DNA from: an uncultured Pelagibacteraceae bacterium
GTDB lineage: Bacteria > Pseudomonadota > Alphaproteobacteria > Pelagibacterales > Pelagibacteraceae
Assembly (NCBI GenBank): GCA_902516465.1
Contig: CABXZD010000005.1
Coordinates: 1 to 63,869, forward strand
Direction: 5' to 3'
Length of the DNA stretch: 63,869 bases
Position 1 is the stretch's first letter; each line of letters opens with the position of its first letter. The notes beneath the pieces are model-generated. The model was not told the DNA's origin. It was given only the letters and a program-made list of their open reading frames with translations, and made no database searches. Positions 38,399-47,573 of the stretch are shown one piece after another. The position numbers and the translations under genes are program-made.

Positions 38399-39202
38399 AT
38401 GGAACCAAAAAAAAATAACTTGAAAATAGTTGCAGATAAGAAAAGTGCTAGAATAATTTTACCCAATATGCTTACATTAATTGGGGTATGCATTGGTTTA
38501 ACCTCAATACGATTTGCATTGGATGGTAGATTTGAATTTGCAATAATTGCAATAATTTTTGCAGCTTTGATTGATGGACTAGACGGAAGAATCGCAAGGT
38601 TAATAAAAGGAACATCAAAGGTTGGTAAAGAGTTAGACTCACTTACTGACATGATAAGTTTTGGAGTTGCTCCAGCTTTTATAATGTATTTTTGGAAATT
38701 AAATACTTTAGAAAGATTTGGTTGGTTGTTGTGTTTAATATATGTAATATGTGTGGCATTAAGATTGGCAAGATTTAATATTAATACTAACCAAGAAGCA
38801 TCGTGGCGAGATAATTTTTTTGAGGGTATTCCATCTCCAGCAGGAGGTATTTTAGTTTTAACTCCTTTAATTGTCAGTCTAAGTGGATTTGATTATGTAC
38901 AATTAAATTATGATATAATTGTACCAATTTTTTTTGTGATAACTTCATTCTTACTTATAAGTAAATTTCCTAGTTATTCTTTTAAAAAAATTGTTATACC
39001 AAGAAAAACAACAATTTTTTTACTGTTTGGAATAATTTTATTTTTTGGACTTTTATTGATTTACACATTTAATGTTATTGCTATTAGTTCTATAGTTTAT
39101 TTGCTTTTATTACCCATCAGTTTTTTTCATTTTCAAAAGATTAAAAAACGACATCAAAATGACAAAATTCAAGATGATGATGAACTTGAAGACGAACTTT
39201 GA
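38399..39202 (+). CDS. pssA: CDP-diacylglycerol--serine O-phosphatidyltransferase
   Basis: A membrane CDP-alcohol phosphatidyltransferase of 267 residues that makes phosphatidylserine. The family signature DG-x2-AR-x8-G-x3-D-x3-D is visible as DGLDGRIARL followed by G and ELDSLTD at about residues 60-84. Several transmembrane helices follow, and the C-terminus is highly acidic (QDDDELEDEL). The product feeds Psd, encoded just upstream. The TGA stop overlaps the next ATG by one base (TGATG), so the glycosyltransferase is coupled. Confidence 0.93.
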   Translation: MEPKKNNLKIVADKKSARIILPNMLTLIGVCIGLTSIRFALDGRFEFAIIAIIFAALIDGLDGRIARLIKGTSKVGKELDSLTDMISFGVAPAFIMYFWKLNTLERFGWLLCLIYVICVALRLARFNINTNQEASWRDNFFEGIPSPAGGILVLTPLIVSLSGFDYVQLNYDIIVPIFFVITSFLLISKFPSYSFKKIVIPRKTTIFLLFGIILFFGLLLIYTFNVIAISSIVYLLLLPISFFHFQKIKKRHQNDKIQDDDELEDEL

Positions 39203-40113
39203 TGAAAAAAAATGTAATTGTTTCATTAGCAGATGCTAATTATTTTTCTTTACTGAATGAACTAATAGACTCAATTAAAAGATTTAAAGAGAGCGAAAGT
39301 GTTGCAATCTGTATTTTGGATGCAGGATTAACAAATGATCAGAAAGATAGTTTATTGAAAAAAGTAGATGAAATTAAAAATGCTGAGTGGGATATTGAAG
39401 TTCCGAACCATAAAGTTAAAGGTAAAGAGTGGCTGAAAAGTCAGGTTTCAAGGGCATTTTTACCCAGATACTTTCCTAACTATGGAAAATATTTATGGAT
39501 TGATTGTGATGCATGGGTGAATGATTGGAATTGCGTAGAGTTATATTTTAAGGCTTGTGATAATGGAAAGCTTGGAATTACTCAAACAATCGGTCCAGGA
39601 TATAGAATTACTTCAAAAGTAAATTGGCTTTTTGGAAAACTGGCATTAATAAAATCTCAAAATTTTAAACATGCTGTAAAATCCAAAATTGGTTATTCTG
39701 ATGCGAGGAAATTAGCCTTCGCACCACATATTAATATTGGAGTTTTTTCTTTAGAAAAAGATTCTAAAGGATGGAATATTTGGCAAAATAATTTATTGAA
39801 AACTTTAAAAGCAGGTAATATTTTTGGATCTGAAGGTTTAGCTATTAACATGTCTGTTTATATTGATAATTTGGAGACAGAGTTTCTTCCCTTAAATTGT
39901 AATTGGATCACAAGTAATTTACTTCCAAAATATGATCAGAAACAAAATACATTTGTTGAACCATACTTACCAAATTATAAAATTGGCATAATGCATCTTG
40001 CGGCAGGTATTTGGAAAGATGGTAAAGATATGCGAATGGACAAAGGTATTAAAATTGAATTAGAAACTTTAGATAAAAACAAGATACTTAAAAGTTTAAG
40101 ATATAATATTTAA
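39202..40113 (+). CDS. GT8-like glycosyltransferase (GT-A fold)
   Basis: A 303-residue soluble protein from the ATG at 39202 (the frame also has a TTG one codon earlier). The order of elements resembles family 8 transferases: an N-terminal IVSLADANYFSLLNELIDSI strand-helix, RAFLPRYFPNYGKYLWIDCDAWV with the DxD-type metal motif, APHINIGVFSLEKDS, and a C-terminal GIMHLAAGIWKDG. GT8 enzymes add sugars to lipopolysaccharide core or other glycans. It is attached to psd-pssA by a one-base overlap and to rlmE by adjacent stop/start codons. Substrate unknown. Confidence 0.62.
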   Translation: MKKNVIVSLADANYFSLLNELIDSIKRFKESESVAICILDAGLTNDQKDSLLKKVDEIKNAEWDIEVPNHKVKGKEWLKSQVSRAFLPRYFPNYGKYLWIDCDAWVNDWNCVELYFKACDNGKLGITQTIGPGYRITSKVNWLFGKLALIKSQNFKHAVKSKIGYSDARKLAFAPHINIGVFSLEKDSKGWNIWQNNLLKTLKAGNIFGSEGLAINMSVYIDNLETEFLPLNCNWITSNLLPKYDQKQNTFVEPYLPNYKIGIMHLAAGIWKDGKDMRMDKGIKIELETLDKNKILKSLRYNI

Positions 40114-40725
40114 TTGAAAAAAAATAAGATTTCAAAAAATTGGATAAATAAACAAAGACGTGATACTTATGTGCGACAATCAAAGGTTGATGGTTATAGA
40201 GCTAGGTCGGCCTACAAATTAAAAGAGATAGATGAAAAATTTAAAATATTTAAAGGTGGGGTGTCAGTTGTAGACATTGGGGCTGCTCCTGGAAGTTGGT
40301 CACAGTATGTTGCAAAAGTAGTTAAGAGCGTAAAGATAATCTCTGTAGATTTAAAAGAAATGAAAAATATAGAAAATACCATGCAAATTCATGGTGACTT
40401 TACTTCAATTGATACCCAAAATCAGATAAAAGATCATCTTAAGAAAAAACCTGATGTAGTCATGTCTGATATGGCTGTAAACACAACTGGTATAAAAAAT
40501 ATTGACTCAATCCAAACTGGCGAGTTATGTAAAGAAGCGATGATTTTTTCAAAAGATGTGATTTCAGAAAAGGGTTTTTTTATCTCAAAAATATTTATGG
40601 GTAGTACCTTTAATGAAATTGTCGCACTAGCAAAAAAAATTTTTAAAGAAGTTAAGGTTTTTAAACCTAAATCTAGTAGAAAAGATTCTAAAGAAAGTTT
40701 TATAATTTGTAAAAACCTAAGATAG
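40114..40725 (+). CDS. rlmE: 23S rRNA (uridine-2'-O)-methyltransferase RlmE (FtsJ/RrmJ)
   Basis: RlmE methylates U2552 of 23S rRNA, a late step in large-subunit assembly. The 203 residues include the SAM loop VVDIGAAPGSWSQYVA and the K-D-K-E catalytic tetrad: Lys in ARSAYKLKEID, Asp in SDMAVNTTG, Lys in FISKIFMG and Glu in KESFIICK. The start is a TTG directly after the previous TAA; there is no ATG until well inside the conserved region. guaB follows 31 bp later. Confidence 0.93.
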   Translation: MKKNKISKNWINKQRRDTYVRQSKVDGYRARSAYKLKEIDEKFKIFKGGVSVVDIGAAPGSWSQYVAKVVKSVKIISVDLKEMKNIENTMQIHGDFTSIDTQNQIKDHLKKKPDVVMSDMAVNTTGIKNIDSIQTGELCKEAMIFSKDVISEKGFFISKIFMGSTFNEIVALAKKIFKEVKVFKPKSSRKDSKESFIICKNLR

Positions 40726-40756
40726 TTTCTTTAAATTTTAAAGGAATCGTATATAA

Positions 40757-41839
40757 ATGATTATGGTTCCTATAAATGAAGCACTTACCTTTGATGATGT
40801 AACGCTTGTGCCTAAGTATTCTGAGATCTTACCCTCAGAAGTTGACACTAGTATTAAACTCACAAATTATCTAAAACTGAATATTCCTATATTATCCTCT
40901 GCTATGGATACTGTTACCGAAAGTAAAATGGCTATTGCGATAGCAAGAGCAGGCGGAATTGGAATTATTCATAGAAATTTAGATATAAAAAAACAAATTC
41001 TTGAAATCAAAAAGGTAAAAAAACAAAAATATTTAGTAGGTGCAGCTGTTGGTGCAGGACCAAGCGAATTTAAAAGAGCAGAGGCAATACTTAAAGAAAA
41101 AATTGATATGATTGTTGTGGATACTGCACATGGACATACTAAAAAAGTCTCAGAGATAATAAAGTTTATTAAAAAAACAAAAGATAAAAAAACTGCCCTT
41201 TGTGCTGGAAATATTGCTACACCTTCTGCAGCAAAATTTTTGTTAAAGCTTGGTGTTGATGTCATAAAAGTTGGGATTGGACCCGGATCAATATGTACTA
41301 CAAGGTTAGTTGCAGGTATTGGTGTCCCACAACTTAGTGCAATATTAGAAGTTAGAAATGGAATAAAAAATAAAAATGTAAAAATTATTTCTGATGGTGG
41401 AATAAAGTATTCAGGTGATTTAGCAAAAGCATTCGCTGCTGGAGCAGATGCAGTCATGATCGGCTCATTGTTTGCAGGTACAGATGAAGCGCCAGGGAAA
41501 CTGATAAAGAGAAATGGTAAACTATTTAAAAATTTTAGAGGTATGGGCTCAGTTGGTGCTATGAATAAAGGATCTGCTGATAGATACTTTCAATCAAAAC
41601 AAAAAGATATGTCAAAATATGTTCCAGAAGGAGTAGAAGGATTTGCAAAATATAAAGGTAAAGTTGATAATATAATTTTTAAACTAATTGGTGGATTAAG
41701 ATCATCTATGGGTTATCTAGGATCAAGACAAATTAAATATTTAAGAGATAAACCACAGTTTGTTAAGATAACAAAAGCTGGTTTTTACGAAAGTATGGTT
41801 CATAATGTCGATATAGTTAAAAGTAATGATAAATATTAA
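40757..41839 (+). CDS. guaB: inosine-5'-monophosphate dehydrogenase lacking CBS domains
   Basis: GuaB oxidises IMP to XMP with NAD+, the rate-limiting step to GMP. The barrel is complete: ALTFDDVTLVP, PILSSAMDTVTE, GNIATPSAAK, GPGSICTTR with the catalytic C180, SDGGIKYSGD and GMGSVGAM. The product has 360 residues against the usual 480-490. The missing part is exactly the Bateman (two-CBS) domain: the chain goes from GIIHRNLDIKKQILEIKKVK (to about residue 88) straight to KYLVGAAVGAG (from 91). The reading frame is intact, so this is a compact enzyme and not a broken gene. It heads guaB-TPR-guaA. An ATG two codons in is an alternative start. Confidence 0.94.
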   Translation: MIMVPINEALTFDDVTLVPKYSEILPSEVDTSIKLTNYLKLNIPILSSAMDTVTESKMAIAIARAGGIGIIHRNLDIKKQILEIKKVKKQKYLVGAAVGAGPSEFKRAEAILKEKIDMIVVDTAHGHTKKVSEIIKFIKKTKDKKTALCAGNIATPSAAKFLLKLGVDVIKVGIGPGSICTTRLVAGIGVPQLSAILEVRNGIKNKNVKIISDGGIKYSGDLAKAFAAGADAVMIGSLFAGTDEAPGKLIKRNGKLFKNFRGMGSVGAMNKGSADRYFQSKQKDMSKYVPEGVEGFAKYKGKVDNIIFKLIGGLRSSMGYLGSRQIKYLRDKPQFVKITKAGFYESMVHNVDIVKSNDKY

Positions 41840-42276
41840 TGAAAAAAATTTTTAAAATAACTGTTCTTTTATATTTTTTAATTAACGCTTTTAATCTTTC
41901 TTTAAGTAATGAAAATTTTTTCAATAAAGGACTAGAATTTTATAGTAAAGAAAAGTTTGATGATGCCCAGTTTATGTTTGAGAGGAGTATTGTTTTTAAT
42001 CCAAAAGATTCCAATTCATATCTATATTTAGCAAAAATTTATAATCATAAAAAAAATCAGAGGAAAGAACAAAAAAATTTAGAGGCTACTTTATTGATTG
42101 AACCAAGCAATGAAGAGGCAATATTAATGTTAATGAAAATAGCTTTAAAAAAATCAAATTACTCAAAAGTAAAGAACTTATCAGAAGACTTTAACAAAGT
42201 TTGCAAAAAATTATGTGATGAAAATAAAAGTATTTTAGAGTCTTTAGCAAACTTAGAACCAAAAAATGAGTCTTGA
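41839..42276 (+). CDS. exported small TPR protein
   Basis: The 145-residue product has an N-terminal signal peptide ([22 protein letters not shown], cleavage perhaps near residue 23). Two to three TPR-like helix pairs follow: [21 protein letters not shown], then [14 protein letters not shown], then [19 protein letters not shown]. It should act as a periplasmic protein-protein adaptor, partner unknown. It overlaps guaB by one base and guaA by 11 bp, so it is embedded in the guanine-nucleotide operon although nothing suggests a role in purine synthesis. Confidence 0.7.
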   Translation: MKKIFKITVLLYFLINAFNLSLSNENFFNKGLEFYSKEKFDDAQFMFERSIVFNPKDSNSYLYLAKIYNHKKNQRKEQKNLEATLLIEPSNEEAILMLMKIALKKSNYSKVKNLSEDFNKVCKKLCDENKSILESLANLEPKNES

Positions 42277-43828
42277 TCAAAATTTGAATAAAATTTTAAT
42301 TGTTGATTTTGGTTCACAGTTTACACAATTAATAGCTAGAAGAATAAGGGAATTAGGAATTTTTTCAGAGATTGTAAGTCATAAAAAAATAAAGAGTAAC
42401 GATATTAATATTACAGTCAAAGGTATTATTTTATCTGGTGGTCCACTTAATGTAGATCAAATTGATAAGTATTCCTTTAATAAGAAAATAATTCAAAAAG
42501 GAGTTCCAGTTTTAGGTATTTGTTTTGGCCATCAAATAATATCAAAATTAAATGGTGGAAAAGTAAAACAGTCCAAACATAGAGAGTTTGGTTTAGCTAA
42601 TATTTCTAAAAAAAATAATAGTCTTTTAATAAAAGATTTATTTAAGAAAAAGAAATCAATTAAAGTTTGGATGAGCCATACAGATCAAGTTTCAAAATTA
42701 CCCAAAAATTTTAAAGTAATTGCCTCAAGTCAAAATTCAAAATTTGCTGTAGTCGAAAATAAACTAAAGAATTATTATGGGGTTCAATTTCATCCAGAAG
42801 TGACTCATACAGAGAACGGAAAAATATTAATTAGCAATTTTATTTTTTTAATATGTAAAATGAGAAAAAATTGGTCTTCCAAAGATCAAAAAATCAAATT
42901 AATTAAAGATGTTAAAAGATTGGTGGGCAGCAACAAAGTAATATGTGCTTTATCAGGTGGTGTAGACAGTAGTGTAGTCACACAATTATTGAATAAAGCG
43001 ATCGGTAAAAATTTGTACTGTATTTTTGTTAACACTGGTCTATTAAGAAAAGAGGAAGAAAAACAAGTTGTCGAAACATTCAAAAAGAGGCTAAAGATAA
43101 ATCTTATATATGTAAATGCTGAAAGAGAATTTATTAAAAAATTGTCAAATGTTTCAGATCCTGAAAAAAAAAGAAAAATTATAGGAAATTTATTTATAAG
43201 AATATTTGAACGGTATGCCAAAAAAATTAAAAATGTAAAATTTCTAGCTCAAGGTACACTTTATCCTGACTTGATAGAAAGCAAATCAGTAACAGGTAGC
43301 CAAACCTCTAAAATAAAATCTCATCATAATGTTGGTGGCTTACCTAAAAAAATGAAACTTAAACTAATAGAGCCATTAAAATTTTTATTTAAAGATGAGG
43401 TAAGAAAATTAGGATTAGAACTTAATTTGAGTAGAGAAATTATTTCTCGACATCCTTTTCCTGGACCTGGACTAGCAATAAGAATGCCTGGAATAATTAC
43501 AAAAGAAAAAATAAATATTTTAAAAGAGGCAGATTTTTATTTTATTCAGGCTTTAAAGAAGCACAATTTATATAATAAAATTTGGCAAGCGTATGCAGCA
43601 TTACTCCCAGTAAAAACGGTCGGAGTCATGGGTGATAATAGAACCTATGAATATTTATGTTTACTAAGAGCAATAACTTCTGAAGATGGTATGACTGCGG
43701 ATTTTTATGAATTTAAAAAATCTTTTATTCAAGAAATTTCAAATAAAATTGTTAATAGTATAAGAGGAATAAATAGAGTAGTTTACGACGTTACTTCAAA
43801 ACCACCAAGCACTATTGAGTTGGAATAA
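42266..43828 (+). CDS. guaA: GMP synthase (glutamine-hydrolysing)
   Basis: GuaA aminates XMP to GMP. The 520-residue protein has an N-terminal class I glutamine amidotransferase with the nucleophile in GICFGHQI and HPEVTHTE supplying His/Glu. The central ATP-pyrophosphatase has the P-loop [10 protein letters not shown]. The dimerisation domain ends with [10 protein letters not shown], the conserved GuaA C-terminus. Length and block order are normal. It is linked to guaB through the overlapping TPR gene. Confidence 0.97.
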   Translation: MSLDQNLNKILIVDFGSQFTQLIARRIRELGIFSEIVSHKKIKSNDINITVKGIILSGGPLNVDQIDKYSFNKKIIQKGVPVLGICFGHQIISKLNGGKVKQSKHREFGLANISKKNNSLLIKDLFKKKKSIKVWMSHTDQVSKLPKNFKVIASSQNSKFAVVENKLKNYYGVQFHPEVTHTENGKILISNFIFLICKMRKNWSSKDQKIKLIKDVKRLVGSNKVICALSGGVDSSVVTQLLNKAIGKNLYCIFVNTGLLRKEEEKQVVETFKKRLKINLIYVNAEREFIKKLSNVSDPEKKRKIIGNLFIRIFERYAKKIKNVKFLAQGTLYPDLIESKSVTGSQTSKIKSHHNVGGLPKKMKLKLIEPLKFLFKDEVRKLGLELNLSREIISRHPFPGPGLAIRMPGIITKEKINILKEADFYFIQALKKHNLYNKIWQAYAALLPVKTVGVMGDNRTYEYLCLLRAITSEDGMTADFYEFKKSFIQEISNKIVNSIRGINRVVYDVTSKPPSTIELE

Positions 43829-43829
43829 T

Positions 43830-44768
43830 ATGCAGAATATAAATTGGGAGCAACTACTAAACTCTAGTTTTAGAGATATCAAGCATTCTATAAATATTAC
43901 AGAGGATCAATATTCTTTAGATATAAATGGGTTCAATATTACATTTTTAAAAGATAAGAATAACTTCATTATTTCACCAGATAAATGGATAGAAGAAAAA
44001 ATTAGTAATAAAAAAATTCATGAACCAAGAATGATAAATTGGTTATTTGCATTTTCTCATGTATTTAAATCAAAAAAAATTATATTTTATGATATCGGAG
44101 CTTTGTTTGGATTTCATTCTTTTATTTTTTCCAAAATATCAAATTATTCTAAAATAATTGCTGTTGAGGGAAATCCGCTATCAGCAGAATATATAAATAA
44201 AAATATAAAAAAAAATAAATTACAAAATTTTGAAGTGATAAATTGTGTAGTTGATAAAGTAAATAAAGAAAAAATTTTTTTAATAGATGCTTTTTCATTT
44301 CAGCCAAGTAAAAAGAATCGATATAAATATCTAATAAAAAAAAATTTAAAATTATTATTTTCAAAAATTTTAAATTATCTAAATTTTAAATTTAAATTCA
44401 TAGAAAAAAAAATAATTGAAGAAATTTATTCAAAAACTATAGAGTCTATTATGCTTCCTTATTCAAAGGATACTATTGAGATTTTAAAAATTGATACTGA
44501 AGGACATCAAGCAATTTTTTTACCATCATCAACTAAAGATTTAATAAGAAGAGATGCAATAATTTTATTAGAATTGGATGATCCTAGTTTAATGAAATCT
44601 TTTAGGTCAAGTAATGCAGAATTAATAGAGCCTTTTTTGAGAAATAATTATAGTGCATTTTGGACACAGCATAGGAATGAGGCCTCGGAAGTTCAGAAAA
44701 TTTTAAAATTAGAGGATAAATTTGATTGTAATTCTCTAGTCACTTTAATTCCACAAAAATTTATATAA
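43830..44768 (+). CDS. FkbM-family SAM-dependent methyltransferase
   Basis: From the ATG at 43830 the protein has 312 residues; a TTG at 43815 would overlap guaA. The SAM-binding core is FYDIGALFGFHSFIFSKIS, then IIAVEGNPLSAEYINKNIKK. The FkbM signature ILKIDTEGHQAIFLP follows, then IILLELDDPS. A Lys-rich insertion separates them (about residues 155-205). FkbM methyltransferases O-methylate sugars or natural products; here a surface glycan is a fair guess. It lies between housekeeping genes guaA and panB as a single accessory gene and is strikingly AT-rich. Confidence 0.75.
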   Translation: MQNINWEQLLNSSFRDIKHSINITEDQYSLDINGFNITFLKDKNNFIISPDKWIEEKISNKKIHEPRMINWLFAFSHVFKSKKIIFYDIGALFGFHSFIFSKISNYSKIIAVEGNPLSAEYINKNIKKNKLQNFEVINCVVDKVNKEKIFLIDAFSFQPSKKNRYKYLIKKNLKLLFSKILNYLNFKFKFIEKKIIEEIYSKTIESIMLPYSKDTIEILKIDTEGHQAIFLPSSTKDLIRRDAIILLELDDPSLMKSFRSSNAELIEPFLRNNYSAFWTQHRNEASEVQKILKLEDKFDCNSLVTLIPQKFI

Positions 44769-44778
44769 ATTATGGTTA

Positions 44779-45561
44779 ATGAATAAAAAAATAAAAAAAA
44801 TTGTTAATAAAAAAAATAAATCTAAAATTATTTGTTTAACTGCATATTCCAAAAATATCTCTTTAATTTTAGACAAATATTGTGATCTTATTTTAGTCGG
44901 TGATTCTCTTGGCTCAGTTCTCTATAACTATAAGTCTACAAAAGAAGTGACATTAGAAACTATGATTAATCACTCGAAAAGTGTGAGATATGGTGTGAAG
45001 AAATCTTTAATGGTAGTTGATATGCCATATAATACATATCGTAATCCTAACCTTGCTTTAAAAAATGCAAAGATGATTATGAAAAAAACTAAATGTGATG
45101 CTATTAAATTAGAAGGTGGAAAAAAAATTATTCCGATTATTAATAATTTAATTAAAAATAATATCCCTGTGATGGGTCATTTAGGCATTCTACCGCAAAC
45201 TGAAAAAAAATTTACTTTTAAAGGAAAAAAGATACATGAAATTAATAAGATATTAAAAGATGCTAAACTTTTAGAAGATGCAGGAATTTTTGCGGTAGTG
45301 CTCGAATGTGTTGAAAGTAATTTAGCAAGAAAAATTACTAAAACTCTTAAAATTCCAACAATAGGAATTGGATCTTCTGTAAATTGTGATGGGCAAGTGT
45401 TAGTAATTGACGATTTAATTGGCCTTGGCGAGAGTAAATTTAAATTTGTTAAGAAATATGGTAATACAAATCAATTAATTAACACTGCAGTAAAAAAGTA
45501 CAAGTTCGAGGTGTTAAAAAAGCAATTTCCTAAAGCAAAACATTCATTTAAAACTATATAA
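44779..45561 (+). CDS. panB: 3-methyl-2-oxobutanoate hydroxymethyltransferase (ketopantoate)
   Basis: PanB makes ketopantoate for pantothenate/CoA synthesis from 2-oxoisovalerate and methylene-tetrahydrofolate. The 260 residues show LVGDSLGSVLYNYKSTKEVT (Mg-binding Asp), VVDMPYNTY, AIKLEGG, VMGHLGILPQ, the catalytic Glu in VLECV and TIGIGSSVNCDGQVLVIDDLIG. All match the barrel signatures. No panC or panE is next to it, so whether this strain completes pantothenate synthesis cannot be judged from this window. Confidence 0.93.
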   Translation: MNKKIKKIVNKKNKSKIICLTAYSKNISLILDKYCDLILVGDSLGSVLYNYKSTKEVTLETMINHSKSVRYGVKKSLMVVDMPYNTYRNPNLALKNAKMIMKKTKCDAIKLEGGKKIIPIINNLIKNNIPVMGHLGILPQTEKKFTFKGKKIHEINKILKDAKLLEDAGIFAVVLECVESNLARKITKTLKIPTIGIGSSVNCDGQVLVIDDLIGLGESKFKFVKKYGNTNQLINTAVKKYKFEVLKKQFPKAKHSFKTI

Positions 45562-45605
45562 ATTAACTAGACTATTTAATTAATATATATTTAATCAGAT
45601 TTTAA

Positions 45606-46349
45606 ATGAAATTGAGTAGAATAGAGCCAAAATTTATTGAAAAACATAATCCCAGAATAGGACTAATAACTTTGGCTAGTGATTTTAGGATTGAAAAAGA
45701 TTTTAATAATATCATTCATGGTAAAGAGATTGATCTTTATTGTAACAGAATCAAATCTTATAATCCCTTATCAAATGAGACATTAAAAAAAATGTCGGAT
45801 GATATTCCTATTGTAGTTAAAAATATACTACCTGATCAAAAATTAGATTGTATTGCCTATGGATGCACATCAGGAACTATTGCTGTTGGCTACCAATCAA
45901 TTTGTGAAAAAGTAAATTTAGCAAAACCTAATACAAAAGTAACAACACCTATTACCTCAGCAATAAATGCTCTTAAAACACTTAAGATAAATAAAGTTTC
46001 AATATTTACTCCATATACTGATGAGATAAATCAATCGGTTATTAATTATTTTAAAAATGAAAAAATAGAAATTTCTGAATTGTCTTATTTTGATATAGCT
46101 TCTGATTTGGATATAGGTAAAGTTGACCCACAGTATTTATTTGATGTATTGGTTAAAAAAGATCTGTCAAATAGTGATGCGCTGTTTATATCTTGCACAG
46201 CACTACCAGTATTGTCAATTATTGATGAAATAGAAAAAAAATTAGGCAAGGTAATACTGTCAAGTAATCAAACTCTAATTTGGGATACGCTAAAACAAGT
46301 TGATAATCAAAATAAGATTAATGGCTACGGGGTTTTGTTTAATAATTAG
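45606..46349 (+). CDS. EutA-like Asp/Glu racemase-superfamily protein (maleate isomerase-like)
   Basis: The 247-residue protein has the two-cysteine architecture of the Asp/Glu racemase superfamily: CIAYGCTSGTIAVG (first catalytic Cys) and LFISCTALPV (second Cys). Its start PRIGLITLASDFRIEKDF and the block VTTPITSAINAL match the EutA/arylmalonate-decarboxylase/maleate-isomerase branch. EutA is encoded with ectoine hydrolase in several marine alphaproteobacteria, and here the next gene, 3 bp away, is of the ectoine hydrolase family. The reaction is unproven; isomerisation of an ectoine or hydroxyectoine intermediate is the leading idea. Confidence 0.68.
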   Translation: MKLSRIEPKFIEKHNPRIGLITLASDFRIEKDFNNIIHGKEIDLYCNRIKSYNPLSNETLKKMSDDIPIVVKNILPDQKLDCIAYGCTSGTIAVGYQSICEKVNLAKPNTKVTTPITSAINALKTLKINKVSIFTPYTDEINQSVINYFKNEKIEISELSYFDIASDLDIGKVDPQYLFDVLVKKDLSNSDALFISCTALPVLSIIDEIEKKLGKVILSSNQTLIWDTLKQVDNQNKINGYGVLFNN

Positions 46350-46352
46350 TCA

Positions 46353-47522
46353 ATGAATTTTACAATTGAAGAATACAAATCAAGATTAAAAAAAGTTCAA
46401 AAATCAATGCAAGATAAAGGGATTGAAATTTTGATTTCACAAGATCCTTCAAATATGAATTATCTTACTGGTTATGATGCATGGTCTTTTTATTATGCAC
46501 AATGTGTGATTGTTCATGTGAATGCTGATGAACCAATTTGTTTTGTTAGAGATCAAGATGCTGGTGGCGCTTATATAAAAACTTATTTAAAAGATGAAAA
46601 TATAGTTAAGTATCATGAAAAATATATCCACACTTGGCCACTACATCCTTATAATGCTTTAGTAGATTTAATTAAGGAAAAAAAATGGGATAAATTATCT
46701 ATAGGTGTTGAAATGGATAGTCATTATTTTACCGCTTATTGTTATGAAAAAATAAAACAAGGATTACCTAATGCAAAATTGTTAGATAGCAAACGATTAG
46801 TGAATTGGGTTAGATTTATTAAGTCAGATGCTGAAATAAAATATATGAAAGCAGCTGCACAGATTACGCAATTGGGTATGAAAAAAGCATTTGAGGCTGT
46901 TAATCCAGGCAAAAGACAATGTGATGCTGTTTCAGAAATATGGTCAACTTTAGTTAGAGGTACTTCAGAATTTGGCGGAGATTATGCCTCAATAGTACCA
47001 ATGCTTCCAACTGGAAAAGGGACCTCTGCATCACATTTAACTTGGTCTGAGGATAAGTTTGTTGAAGGAGAAGCCACAATCATAGAATTATCTGGTGTAA
47101 ATAAAAAGTATCATTGTCCAATGGCCAGAACAGTTTTACTTGGAAAGTCTGATCAAAAAAAAAATGATACTATGAAAAAAACTAACGAGGCACTTCAAGC
47201 GGGTATTGATAAAGTTAAAGCGGGAAATACTGCTGATGATGTTGCGCAAGCTTTTTGGAAAATATTAGATAAATATAAAATAGAGAAAACTTCAAGAACT
47301 GGATATTCAATAGGCATAGGTTATCCTCCTGATTGGGGTGAACACACTTTAAACATATCAAAAGGTGATATGACAATATTACAACCCAATGTTACTTTTC
47401 ATATGATTGCAGTTATGCAATTTGATAATTGGGGAGTAGAAGCTTCTGAGGCAATAAGAGTTACAGAAAAAGGATGTGAACTTTTTTGTAATTTATCTAA
47501 AGAACTTCACATTAAAAGCTAG
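46353..47522 (+). CDS. doeA: ectoine hydrolase family protein (DoeA/EutD, M24 fold)
   Basis: A 389-residue pita-bread-fold protein of the creatinase/M24 group. The sequence follows ectoine hydrolase DoeA closely: MNYLTGYDAWSFYYAQC near the N-terminus, SIGVEMDSHYFTA, GGDYASIVPMLPTGKG, HCPMARTVLLGK, and RTGYSIGIGYPPDWGEHTL. The usual five metal ligands of M24 peptidases are not all present, as expected for this non-peptidase branch. DoeA opens ectoine to N-acetyl-2,4-diaminobutyrate. Creatinase-like activity on another cyclic or guanidino substrate cannot be excluded. It pairs with the EutA-like gene. Confidence 0.8.
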   Translation: MNFTIEEYKSRLKKVQKSMQDKGIEILISQDPSNMNYLTGYDAWSFYYAQCVIVHVNADEPICFVRDQDAGGAYIKTYLKDENIVKYHEKYIHTWPLHPYNALVDLIKEKKWDKLSIGVEMDSHYFTAYCYEKIKQGLPNAKLLDSKRLVNWVRFIKSDAEIKYMKAAAQITQLGMKKAFEAVNPGKRQCDAVSEIWSTLVRGTSEFGGDYASIVPMLPTGKGTSASHLTWSEDKFVEGEATIIELSGVNKKYHCPMARTVLLGKSDQKKNDTMKKTNEALQAGIDKVKAGNTADDVAQAFWKILDKYKIEKTSRTGYSIGIGYPPDWGEHTLNISKGDMTILQPNVTFHMIAVMQFDNWGVEASEAIRVTEKGCELFCNLSKELHIKS

Positions 47523-47573
47523 TTATTAAAGGTTGAAATTTATTCTCACAAATGTTTTAAAGTTATCTAGATT

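Noticed and set aside
40757..41839. Broken or frameshifted guaB
   Set aside because: The frame is open and every catalytic block is present; the missing segment is a clean domain loss.
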